This document shows, one piece after another, positions 35,931 to 48,600 of a stretch of DNA of 64,000 bases. Each line of letters starts with the position of its first letter. Position 1 is the stretch's first letter. The notes beneath the pieces were generated by a model, which made no database searches, was not told the origin of the DNA, and was given only the letters and a program-made list of their open reading frames with translations. This stretch comes from Psettodes erumei. Taxonomy: Eukaryota > Chordata > Actinopteri > Pleuronectiformes > Psettodidae. The stretch covers positions 409,001 to 473,000 of the forward strand of contig JAFBJZ010000958.1 in assembly GCA_016785225.1 (NCBI GenBank). The letters are read 5' to 3'. A program made the position numbers and the translations under genes.

Positions 35931-37734
35931 AATCGAATGACGTCCGTACAATGCTAACGTTTCGAACGGGGTCTCAGCAGCAGCAGCTGCCGTAGCTCTC
36001 CTCCGAAAAGCAATTTTAGTAACTAGAGGGAGGTCCACAAAGGTGAAAAGGCGAATGAGAGGCTCGGGAGGAGAGCAGAGATCAACGTCAAAGGGGGCGG
36101 AAGGCGTTAAATGCGGCGAGATGGAGATCGTCGCTGCTGGTAGCCCGCCGCCGCTTTGTGTAAAACAATAAAAGCCGATTCATGTCCACATTCCCCGGCC
36201 GCTTGTAAAAAAAAAACAAACCCGCTCACTCGCTTTAAACCCGGGCCGTGCTGGCTCCTCTCCGTCATCGTCTTCTTCTTTCCTCTCCTCTTAGAGCCAC
36301 TTCACAGATGTACACAATCAAAACACACACACGCATGTGCGCGCACTCACAATCTGATCAAATCATACCCTGATATCAGGAAGTAGCTCTTAGCCCAGGA
36401 CATTCCTCTGATAAAAAGTGCGAGTGTGTATGTCTCTGTTCAGGTATCGCTCTGTGTGTGTGCGTGTGTGTGGATATAGCGGTTTGACGCACAAATCTGA
36501 AGCCTGTGAGACCCCCCGTGTGACACGTGAGAGTCGGGAAAGGGAGATCATAATCCCAAGTCAGAGACAGCAAGCGGTGTCTGGCTGCGGCGCAAGAATA
36601 ACAAGTCATTTCGGTGTTTCCTTGGCTAGAGGGCAGAATAGAGCGGAGCGGGATCTAATCAGCCTCGTCCCGGCCTGACTCCATTAACATTCCTCGCCCC
36701 TCGGTGGCAGGGTTCTTCGCCATCTGATAGAGCCGGCGGCGAAAGTCACATCCCCAGTTTTCCTGCGGGTCGTTGCGTAACGCCGCTTCGTGCCGCGCCA
36801 CTCATCCATGGACTCTGCCCGTCTCTCAATCTTCTGGTTCGCTCCGGCTGGAAAAGTGGAAGCTGGTTTTCTCTTGCATGTCAAAGCGGGCTGAACCAAG
36901 GAGCGCTAAGCAGTGATGTCAGCACGCGGCCATGTTTACCACCTTTGCCCTCTCCCTCGTTAGCATGCTAAAAATGTGCTAATTGCCGCGTAGCGCTCCC
37001 GTCAGATAAGCAAAACCTGTCACTGCGGAGGACAGACACCCCGACTTCAGGCAACTCTTTTCTTCATGGCAGTGCAATATTAAATCACTGTGTTTTTTTA
37101 ACACTGGTGCTCTCTGGGTGTAGGCGGGAGTCCAACCTCACAGAAAAGACAGACTCATAAAAGATAGCAAAACCCGTCACCGCCACAAGATAGAAAACCC
37201 ACTTTTGGCTCTTTGTCCCCCTCGTCCGTCGGCGAGAGGCGAAGCTGTTCCCGCCTCTCGTTCCTGTTGCCAAGGTTTGACATCCTAACGCTCGTCTTTG
37301 GGTTGGTTTTTTTTTTCTTCCCCCTTCCTATCATCTTTATCTGCATCACCGCTTATGAATGATCGCCAATCAGGAAATCGTCGTGGAACGGCGTCGCTTG
37401 GCGAGGGGGGGGTGCCGCAGCGGCAGCACTGTTCCGGCTGGAACGCGCGCGGTGTGACACGGAGAGCCGGCGCTGCACAGTCTTGGCTGTTGTTGCATCC
37501 TGTGCCTGGACGCGCTTCCTGGTTGACTGGTGGGGAGAGACTGCGCTTTGTCTGAGCGTTAGCTCTGCCTTGGATCACTCTGCTTTTTACTGTGAGGGGA
37601 GAATCGCCGTCGACTCTGCGTGTGTTTGTGTGCGTGTGCTTATTTCTGCACCCCCCCCCCCACACACACACACACACCCACACATATCCACCGCTTCTCC
37701 CTTTTATTCTGGCTGCCTATGACCAGCCTTGAAT

Positions 37735-37862
37735 TACTCGTCTGCCAATATTCTCATCCTCTGCTCCCTCCTCACTTATTCTTTCATCTCGCTTTCTCGC
37801 ATTTTCCCTGACCACACTCGATCTTCTCCTCTCCTTCCCTACTTCTCCCTCATCTTCCCTCT

Positions 37863-37932
<70 letters not shown>

Positions 37933-38340
37933 CCTTCCTTCCTCTCTTAAGATCCCTGGCTGTGGAGGAATTTCTCCCCGGCTCCAGCCCACTAATCAAT
38001 TCCCCCCTGAGTCAGTCGCTTCCCTTTCTCCAACCCCCCACCCACCCACCTTGCACCTCTTCTTCTCTTCCTCTCTCCACCTCTACGTCTATTTGATGTG
38101 CTTCATCTTCCCATTCTTCCAGAACTCTGCGGCATTTTCCATGCTCTTCACCCAAGCAGTTTGGTTTTTTTTTTTAGCCTGCCACTGCCTGTCCACCTCC
38201 TGTATTTGCTCTCCCGCTATCTCGCTCATTTTCTCTCATTATGTCAGCGCTATCTTGGCGATTTGCTCCCTCCCAAACCTCCCACTCCCTCCCCGACCTC
38301 ATCCCTCTCTTCCCCTCTCCTCTCCGCTTGGCCGTGTATT
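37735..38340. repeat. Long pyrimidine tract containing a 66-bp (CT)n run
   Basis: About 600 bases strongly biased to C and T on the plus strand. The perfect (CT)n run covers 37864-37929. The minus-strand Arg-Glu repeat frame is an artefact. Confidence 0.85.
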
Positions 38341-41300
38341 TCATGGGAACCGGTGGGAGGCTGCGGTGGTCCAGCTTGAGTTATAGTTTGTTTTGATGTG
38401 CTGGTATAGATAGAGAGAGAGGCCGAAGGAGCGGGGCACTGGGAGAGAGGGGGAGGCTGAAAAAAAAAAAGAGAGGCCGAGCGGAGCGGAGGCAACTCAA
38501 TGTGTGAAGGGGAGAATGAATGAGCAGACGAGGAGGGAGGAGGGAAGCGGAGGGGCTGCGGGCGGGACGGGTGGAGGCCCTCAGGTCCGCAGCTCTGACC
38601 GACTGCAAGTTAAGGAGACCTCCAGAGATGATCTCCCCACATGAAGGGATACAGTAATGGGGGGGGGCAGGAAAACCCAGAGAGGTCTCTGTGTGGCGTG
38701 AGAAGCATGTTAAAGCTACAGTGGCCGCCTGCGAGGATTATGCTAAGAAGGCAGAAATCAGACTGAGCACACTGAACATGCTTTGTTCCGAGGCTTTTTT
38801 TTCTTCTTTTTTCCTCTTCCCTTTTCATACCGTTGAATAATTTAAAGTGTTTAAAGTGGAGTGTGGATTCCGAAGCTCGAAAGATGAATCCATATTAGAG
38901 TTTGACCTATGGCTCCTCCACCGTATGTCAGAGAATAGGAGGTTTTTTTTGTCAGCGCTCTCCAGGACGTCCCGCTCAGGCTCTGTTAGCGGGATAACCT
39001 TGTCCGTCGGTGTCCTCCAGCAGGTCACAGGCCCGGCACGCAGATGATTCACTGCTGCTGTTCTTGTTTCCACGAAATAACTCGGCTGCTGCAGCTAACA
39101 ATGTGCGACAGCTGACATATTAGCCAACAGTTGCTTATTTACACGTTCAGCAGATTAGCATTTACAGATGGGTGGTCCATCTCTCCATCTCTCCATCCAT
39201 CCTCTGACACTTATCTGTGTTTGAGTCCCCAGGAGCGTTAACCAGATTTTTCCAAGGGATGTCGGGGTGTTCCCAGGCCAGATGAGATTATATATTTAAT
39301 CTCTGTGATTTGTGCTGGTTCTGCACTGGAGTTTCCAGTTCTGTGTGTCTGGAAGACCTCCAGGCGCACAGGAGGCAACCTAATCAGACGCCCGAATCAC
39401 CTCCATGGCTTCTTGTGATCCCAAGGAGCAGCAGCACAACTCCGAGCTCCCTCCGGACGAGGCCAGCCGCCCTGCAGAGGGAACTAGTTTGAGCCGCTCG
39501 CATTTTGCCACCTCATTTTTCGAGTCACTACCTGCAGCTTGTGACCAGAGGTGAGCGTCTCAGTGACGATCCGCCGGTAAATCAAAAACTTGTGGTCTTC
39601 CAGCGACACCGGCCTCTTTACTGCCGATGGCGCGCCGATCCGGCCGTCAGTCCCTCGCTCCGTCTCACCCTTACTCATGACGCCAAGACACTTAAACTCC
39701 GAAACGCACGGGACGGGAACTCCCGAGCCAAAAGGGAGCAATCCACGGTTTTCCGTCAGAGCAACGTGGCCTCGGACTCGGAGGCGCTGACGCTGATCCC
39801 AGCAGCATCAATTTCCTGCAGCTGCTTCACAATAAAAGCCCCTATGTGGTCAGCCATTCGAACGCATCGACTGCGAAGCCAGAGCAGTAGGAAAACGCGC
39901 AGTTTGCCTGACTTAAAATACATACGGCCGCAGAGAGCGATGGCGGTGAACGGTGAAGCTGCTCTCAGTGACATACACTCATGAGCGCTAATGCTAAAGC
40001 ACGCGCAAACATTGTTCCCAGTCAATCGCTTGTGCGTGGAAGCAATTTGAATTCTGTGCAGGAACGGCAGACCCCGCCAGTGACAATGAAAGCGTAACCG
40101 TTGGTCGTTAAAAGTTTGACTACAAACAACCGGCGCTCTCATATTTCCCATAAGGACCAAACCCAGTTTAGCGCGCTGCTTAAACCTGGAACCATTAAAG
40201 GGATCCTGTTTCCCACAACGGCAACACAATTAGACCACAATAACTTATTTTCAAGCGTCCAATCCTGGTCCGCATCCTGCCAGGACACTGGAACGCCTCG
40301 TCGAGAGGAGAAGTAACCGCTTTGACTCCCTCCTGTTCCCGTAGAGCGCGCGTCACATTTGTGCGCGCTGAGTCACTAACTTCGTTAACGTTTTATTGAC
40401 ATAATGTACTTCGCTCTGATCGCTGCGGATAATTAATACAAGTGTCGATGGCTTTCCACAAGCATCACAATTTTGGCATCGGGGGTTTGGAGCCATTACC
40501 AGTGAACGGTTAGTCAGCCAAGAACAAAAGTCTGGCTTTACTTTGTGCATTTTGTAATTTCCAATTTTTTTTCCACCTAAAACAATATGGTTTGAACTCT
40601 GTCCTTTCGGCTTTTGAAGTCGTAAAAACCTTTTCCAACAGTGTTCTTTCTCTATTAATTAACTCAGTATGGTTTTCTCTGAAAGCGTTTGTTGAAGCTC
40701 CTTTCTACTTTAACTCTTGGAGGTCCTGTAAAGTAATGTTCCTTCTTGTGTAACAGCATTTCTACTTGAGTAAGACACTCTTTCCACCGCTGCCTCCTTT
40801 TTCCTCCGCTTGCCCTTTTTATTCTCCCCCCTTTTTTTTGGATCTGTACAGTACTGCTTTCCTCTCTGCCTTAACTCCTTCTCCTCTCCCCCCCTCTCCT
40901 CTCTGGGGCCTCGGGCAGTTATTCGACCTTCTCTCTACTGCCTTCCGTCTCCCTCCTTCTCCCGCCCTTTCCCTTTTAAGCCACCCAGACCTTTTCTTAC
41001 GTTTTTGCGCGGGCCCGCATTGCAGCGATTTGTGCCGGCTCGCATGATCAAAGTGGAAGCGCCCGGCTCCATCGCCCTCATGTCCCCCGAGCGGGTCGGC
41101 CACTTTCGCTCTCGGATCTTCTGATCCTCCCACCTCTTTTTCCACTCTCTGTCTGGCCATTCGGCTCTGTCGCTCCGCTATTTGTCGGGGAAATTTCTAC
41201 TTCCGCGCTCGATCCGTGTCGTTCCTCGTCTTTTTCTCCCGCCTCGCTTCTGTTCACCGGCGCTGCCTTTCGGTCTGTCAGCTGAGTAAACACGGTCGCT

Positions 41301-43088
41301 TTATCTAGATTATTTGACGTCAGGGAGCTGTCCCACAACCTCCATCATCTGCCTCTGAGGTCACAGGTCGTTATTTCTGGTCCCCCCCCCAGCCCCCCAG
41401 AGACCTCTGAGAAGAGACCGATGCGTCGCGGGCCGATGGGAACAGCCCCCTGCCGACGCAAAAGCCAAACAGACAGCTTTTAAATAAAGTTGCTGCGCCG
41501 AGGTGCCAGGGCGGCGCTTCCAAAATGGCGCGACACGCAGCCTGCTGAATGTGAATGTGATCTGATGCGGCGTTACTTCTGAAAGGTGAACACAGCCCTG
41601 TCAGGGCCGCAGAGGGGGAAGACGTTTCACAGGGCGGCTTGATTTATAACCCGGGGAGCCTCTGCACGCAGAAGAGAGAGATTTCGCTCCAGTGGAGGTG
41701 TCACCGTGACCGTGGAGCTTAAAATGCCTCACCTGTCCCGCCATCCCGAACGGCTTAAGAGGTGCGACTGAAGAAAAGACAAACATCCGCGTTTATCTCC
41801 CGTCCAAATAAATGATCGTTGCCCCAGAAGTGGGCCGCACGTCAACTTTCTAGGTTTATTTTTGGCTGATGTCGAAATCTAAACTTACGCTTACAATCTT
41901 TGACCTTAAAGCCACATACGAATTAGTTACAGCTGTGAAACTGTCTCCCGAGAGCCGCGCTAGACCTTTAGTAACAGACTGGGAGATCGAAGAGTTAAAG
42001 GAATAGTGCAGAGTTTAGGACAGCGTTTTATGGCGTGACCATGCAGAGGAGCGTTTGAGGGCAAAATGATTTTGTTAAGCCCTGGCCTAATGCAGGTTAA
42101 ATCAGAGAGTTAAGGCGAAGGCACACTTTCTGCTGCTGTGCCCCACGTAGTGTTGTTGTGTGTCTCCCGGGCCGCCGCTGTTTATCTCCCCCCAATCAGA
42201 GCCGCCTCAGCCTCGGTACTTCACTTCCAGACGCGCACCACACACACCTCTCAGGCCTGAGAAGATCTGCGGCGGCCCCCGATAACACAAACACACACTC
42301 GCATATACAGCAGCCACATATGCATGCACTTAAGTATGAGCCTGCCTTTACATGGAGACACAAATACGCATGCACGCGCACTGAGGCACGCGCGCAAAAT
42401 GCGTACACAGCAGTGCACGTGCCCAGACGCGTGCAGGAACAAGTGTCCGAGAGGCTGAGAGAGGCTAATAAACTGACCACCTGCTATCTGAGCAGGAGTG
42501 TGTCTGTCTGCCTTTGCGTTAGTGTGTGTGTGTGTGTGTGTGATAAGTGAAGTAGAGTAGAAGTTAGCCCTAATCTGCGGCTGTCCACCACTAATGGCTC
42601 ACTTCACTGTCCACCCTGAGCACCGCCACATCTCCACAACAAACACACACCCTCTCCACAGCAGCAGACACACACACACACATTATCGGACCAACACGGC
42701 CGCATTTAGTGAAATGATAACACACTGAAGTTTAAACACACTTTAAATGAGTCTGTGCGCTGATTATACTGATGATAGCGTTTCTCTAAGACACACTCAC
42801 GTGCAGTATTTAGTTGAAGTGATGTCATCGTAGCCCGTGGGCGCGTTTGGACAATTTGAACCACGGGCCATGTTTACACCATTGCCAGCCCTTCTGCTTA
42901 TGGAACCATCACAACATGTGCGATTTGAGAGATTGGACGAAAGTCCTCCAGAAGCATCTTGGCCTGGGCAGCAGGAGCTCGCTGCATTACATCAAAATTA
43001 TTACATAAAAAAACAATTTCTGCTTTCTCACATGTTGTAGTCCAGTTGAGAATAGAAGTGAATGATGTTAAAGAAGCTTAAAAAATGG

Positions 43089-43118
43089 ACTACAGTTCCC
43101 ATCATGCTCTGGGCAATG
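43089..43118 (+). promoter_or_regulatory. ZNF143/STAF-like binding site
   Basis: ACTACAGTTCCCATCATGC followed by TCTGGGCAATG closely matches the long SBS/STAF motif bound by ZNF143. Such sites mark promoters and loop anchors in vertebrates. It stands alone in non-coding DNA here, without a clear core promoter beside it, so it could also be a copy carried by an old repeat. Confidence 0.5.
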
Positions 43119-43413
43119 CAAAGGCTAACGGAAGTCATTGAGCCCCCTAAAATGTGATTACATTTTGGTGCGTCTCCCACTGCGGCCAGACTCGCAGGAC
43201 TTCCTGTTTGGGCTGTCATATGACTGGATCAGCGCCAGGTTCTGCAAGAAAAATCTAAATTTGGTGATAAGTCGCAGGAAACAGAGCAGCAGCTTACAGC
43301 GAAATTTATTCTCAGCAGGTGCCTTTTTTTTGCCCCGTGGCCTTCTTGAAGTGAGATTTTATTATTTGACGATACTTACAAGATATTATATACAAATACT
43401 TTGAGATATTTTA

Positions 43414-43420
<7 letters not shown>

Positions 43421-43458
<38 letters not shown>
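43421..43458. repeat. (CA)n microsatellite
   Basis: 19 uninterrupted CA units followed by an A run. Confidence 0.95.
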
Positions 43459-43462
<4 letters not shown>

Positions 43463-45539
43463 AACACATGCTTTTATTTTGGTTCGTTGTTCTTGTTTGG
43501 AGGGATGGAGAGGAGAGTCCGCTGGGGGAAAACAGCATTAGATAATCCCTGAATTAAACCCGAACTGTAACAATAACAGAACGATCACCATCAGAGGTAT
43601 TTGCTACACAAACACACACACACACACACAAACAGACACACACACACAGAAGCAGGCGCGTTAGTGCGCTCACGTCCCCATCCGCAGTCAGATCAGTGTG
43701 GGAATGTTTGTGCCAGCACCAAACGTCTTGCGCTGTGTTGATGTTGTGATTATAGGGGGTGTTTAAGGTTGAGGCTGACTCATCTCACGCACACACACAC
43801 ACACAACGCGCACCCACAGTAATCTCGATAAAGATCATCACTCACTCGCCCTCTCCTCCTCCCTCTTGTCCTCTGACAATGCTTACAGCTCACCAGGATT
43901 TATACTCACCATTTCAGCGGTTTAAACATCTTTATATAAACACTTTAATCCTAAATGCTGCCCAGGGAGGAAAAATAACAGTAATGGCAAAGAGTCAAAT
44001 TAATTGAAATCGTTATCAGCGCCGGTTTTAAAGTGGTATTTTATCTCCGTGCCATACATGCATTTCATTACAACGAGCTAAATTCATGACTCGCTGGAGG
44101 GAGGGGTCTAACTTGGTCCAGGGGAGCACCGAGCAAATTTCCCTGTCCTGTTTTTGTCCCCGCATGTCGGCCTTGTTTAGTTTTTCAATCCTGGGAGGGA
44201 TATTATTCACAAGACATGCCTAAACTCTGTCAGATGACCACGGTCAAGAAGATTTATCATTCCCTGTGTTTGACGTCTCCATTTTCCTGAGGCTCTTGTT
44301 TTGCTCTGCTCCTCACATCTTCGCTCTTCGGGGGTTCGTGCATTTGTGCGGGTGTGTATGCAAAGCTCTGCATCGGGCCTCAGCCCTCGCGCTCCACCTC
44401 CGGCGCCGTGAACCCTCTGTGCGGCCCTGTCGGTTTCTCTGCCTTTCTTTTTTTTTTTTATTAGCGTGGAACGCTCACTCGGAAACCTCTGATTCCCCGC
44501 TCGAGCGCCAAATCGGTCCCGTTGCTCTTTAGATCCAAGCAGACGAGGGGAGGGCGAGGGGAGGGGCGAAGGTGGGCACACTGTCAGACAGACGGAGGGG
44601 ACGCGCCGCCAATTCCCAAACTAGGAGAGTCCTCAGAGGGAGTTTTGTTCTGCTGTCCCTGTCCCTTCTTTCTCACCCCTTCCCCGTCTCCTTTCATCTG
44701 TCCCTCTCGGTGTTTGACTTCCCTGGCACCGGCTGTGATTTGTTTTGTTCTCCTCTAATGCTATCTGTTGCTATTCCCAGAGGCTTGCCGGCTACACAGA
44801 TAGCCAGTATGTATACACTAACCCTCCTGTGTGTGTGTGTGTGTGTGGCGTGGTGAAAAAGACAGGGCCAGAGAGACGAGGAGCCGGCTTCGCTTCACCG
44901 TCACACAACATCTACTATCTACTTGTTGACAGAAACTCTCGAGGTGCTCCGGGAGCAAAAGTCTGACTTGGGGGGAAAAAAAACTCCCACTGAAAATCCC
45001 TACGCGCTCCAAAATTTCTGTCTCGGCGAGCGACTGCCATTCTTTCAAGCGAGGGAGAGGAGAGGGCCATCTCTTCCTCGCGGCAGCCATCTTACAGGCT
45101 CGCCGTCTTCACGGTGGCATTGCGGTGCAGTCCCAGCTGATTAACACGCAGTCGGTAGCTGTGGCTGAGCCTCCCCACTCTGTGCAAGCCACTGTGCAAA
45201 GACAAGACACAAAATTGGGTAATATATGACTTTGGAGACCTGCGACTGGTTAGAACGTGGAACTTTATTGCATGTTGTGAGTACAGTGCATATGGTTCCC
45301 ATTTTGGGCGACATGTTTTCGTGTGTGTGTTTTTCCGAGCCGGAGCGAAGACACAGACGCTCAGCCACACGCATGCAGATGCAGGCAGACAAACACGGAG
45401 AAATGTGCGCGCAGCGCACGCACACGCGCAATCGCGTGCGCGGATGCAGAGGCTCCACGCGCACTTTGACAGCGCGGCCCCTGCGGAGCAGCTCGTTTTC
45501 CCTTAAGATCACTTTATCCGCTGATCCTTGCCCTTTGGC

Positions 45540-45680
45540 CCTCTGATCCCACTCGGGCCGGTTCCTAATGGCTGCTCTTGCAGTTAATTGCCAGTCATGG
45601 CCACAGCGCCCTTATTGAGCAGTCTTGATTATATATCCTGTGCTGGTCACGGACTCATTACTTTAATAGGCCCGCACTGA
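45540..45680. promoter_or_regulatory. Candidate conserved regulatory element
   Basis: Unique sequence with GTTAATTGCC, a CTTATTGAG core, TTGATTATATATCC and ACTTTAATAGG, flanked by repeat-rich DNA. This is only a texture-based suggestion. Confidence 0.2.
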
Positions 45681-45689
45681 CAACTACAC

Positions 45690-48600
45690 TTTACAGCGAA
45701 GGGGCCGCGATCTCAATGCTTTCATTCATAGCTCTTGACACGTCTCTGTTTCGCTGGGATCTGGAGCGAAAGGAGCGCCGTGCTGGGCTGAGGCAATGGA
45801 ACCTGGACACGCTGTTCACCTCAGAAGAAATAAGCTCGCCGCGGGCCACCATTTGAAGTACAAGGACATGCCGTTGGCACCAAGAAAAAATCATCTTCGC
45901 TGAATCCTAAACTTCTCCGGAGTCGGTGCTTTGATATGTCAGGCACAGAGGAAGTGTGAGGGAAAAGAGGCGGGGCCGAGGAGGAAGCAGGAAGGAAGAG
46001 ATAGAGTGGAGCACAAGCTAGCACTCAAATATGCACCCGCCAGCATTTGAAAAGTGATTTTGTATGTAGGATTATGTGTTTACTTATTTGTCATGTCAGT
46101 TAGTATCTATTAACTGAGCGTAATGCCCTGCATTGTGTTCAATGACAATGTTTTTGTATGTCCAGTGAAAAGAGGCTTTAAATTCTCCCTTTGTGCGTTA
46201 CCTGTGCAGTGCAAATACACTGGGAAATATCATGTTTACGGCTAATAAGCTTGGGTCAAGACATGGTCAGGTTCCAGGTCTACGGCAGGAGACACAGTGG
46301 ACACTGGATGTGCTGGAGGTTCTGGAATGGACGCTTGGGCATCGGGACAACTCTCTACACGAGAAGCAGCGACCGCACATTTCACTTTTAAGCTAAAACA
46401 AATGTAGAACGTCACGTTTAGAAATATGTGGAAGCAGGGAACGAACAGTTCTGGGGGAGGAGGAGACCACACGACGGGGAAGCGTGTCCACCGCTGTGAA
46501 AGCTCCTTCAAGAACATCCCCTGGCTAAGGCGCCACAGCAATGGTGTTGAAAAGACAAAAACACAAAGCAGACGTCGGCGCCCAAGTCACCGAGTCGTCA
46601 CTGTTGTTTTTATAAAAAGGGAAAGCTGGCGGTGGAGGGACGTAACACGCCACCGCTGGGCTCGTACGTAAAGAGGCGGTGCCCACCCAAACCGTTTAGA
46701 GAGATGGCTTTGAGGCGACGGTCACAACAATGCGTTTGCAGTATGGAATGCCAAGCCGCAGACGCTTCGCACATAACAACAGCCTGGACATGTAGCAGCA
46801 GCTGTCGTGAGAACGAGGAGCCAATGGCACCAACACACAATATGGCTGAAACACATTAGTTTGCTTCAAGTGAGGCTACGGCCGGTGGTGAACGCAAACT
46901 TTGAGGTTCAGACAGGAGGCTAGTTGGACAAGGTCATTTCTTTATTCGGAGAATAACAAGGCAAGGAAGGATTGGTTGAGGAGGAGGGATCTGAGCGAAG
47001 GTCGGGTTCCAGAGTTGGGTGACGAGGCAAGGGAAATAGCGAAAGCCCACCGATACTGGTACGGCTGGACGCGTGACCGCCGGGTCAAGTGGAGTCTATG
47101 ATCTGGCGTTTGTGGAAGTAGATGTAATGAAATTGGTGAGAGAGCAAAAAAGTAATGGATGACTGCCACAGATAGTACAGCTACAGTTAGCGGGTAAACA
47201 CTTAGTGATGGAGAAAAGAAATGGTGGAAAACATCCAACCGACAAACGCGACACGTTGGCCGCGGTTCGGTTAAAAACTGCCTTTACGACGGCATTGTTA
47301 CACAACATCCGCTTAAAAATCGGTTTTAATGAGAGGCGCGATGGGAGGGGAAGAAGAGGTACGTCGGGTTCATCCCACAGCACCATAGGGAAAGTAATAT
47401 AACATCAAACCACGGCAGCATCACGACGCGAGAAAGTTCAGATGTCGTTGGTGTACTCTTTCAAAACAACAGCGCGAGGTAACTAGGTCAACAATCCGCA
47501 CGCGCGCGCACACCTGCACACACCTTGAGCCATGCATTATTCATTTCCACCTCTCATGTTTAAACGCAGAGTTTTGTTGTTTACTCTCCACCTGATTAGC
47601 CTCAGCGGAGCCGTGGACTTATTGGCAGGGGATCCCGTCGCACAACAAAGTGCACCGATGGCTTCGACCCTTCCGCCGTCTCACCCGGACTTCAGGACGT
47701 CCCTTCCTGAGCGTTCGTCCGCGTTTGGATCGCCGAGGCCTTTTCCGTGACCCAAACTTTCACGAGGAGACTCGTGCGTCATACGGAAGCGTCGATTTGA
47801 AGATGGCAGAAGTAACCACGAGCAGAGCAGCCGTTGTGAGTTGTTCCAAAACCGTGTATTTATCATTACCTCTACAGCCTGTGTCTGGTTTCCTTATGGA
47901 CGCTGAGCCTCCGACCTCATTTTTTTTTTTTTTGGCGTAATGCTCAAAGCCGGTGATGATTTGGCTCTGGACAAACAGTGCTTGCGTGTTGACTTGGACG
48001 AGGGTACAATAAAAACACAGACAGCGTCTTTGTGCGGCCGTCATCTAAATTCCATCAGAAAATGAAAATTGGCATATTGGACAATCCTCTGCAGTTGCGT
48101 GCGTTATTCCGGATATTTGACGGATATCATGTTTGTCCGAGCCGACGTTTGAGCTGCGCCGACCTGACCCCCGCTCCGTAAATCGGCGGAAACCTCAGCG
48201 CGGGGAGACCTGCGGGTTTCGGAGGGAAAAGCGCCCTGGCGCATCAGCGAATTGAAAAAAGGCTACAGACCCGGTTGGATTTTCAGAGTAAAAGCGCACG
48301 AACAAAAACGTTATATAAATTGTAAACCCGCATAACTCCTTCGCTCGGGGGCAAGAATCCGCGGGTTGAATAAATGCACTCTTCTTGGGATTAGTTACAG
48401 TTGCTGAGTTCTTTCTCACCTGCAGTTGGGGGGGGGGGATATTAAATGCAGGGATGTTTTCGTGCTCTCCAGCTTAATGAAGTCGTTCTGTTGTTGTCAG
48501 GCAGTTCATTAAGGGGAGTGTTTACGTTGAGGGCACTGCAGACGGGCCGAAAAAAAAACAACCCTCTGCCCCCCCCGCCCGACAGGCGTAATCTTCACAA

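Noticed and set aside
47532..47750. Frame with a signal-peptide-like start (MHYSFPPLMFKRRVLLFTLHLISL)
   Set aside because: No family recognised, no splice or promoter context, and hydrophobic starts occur by chance.
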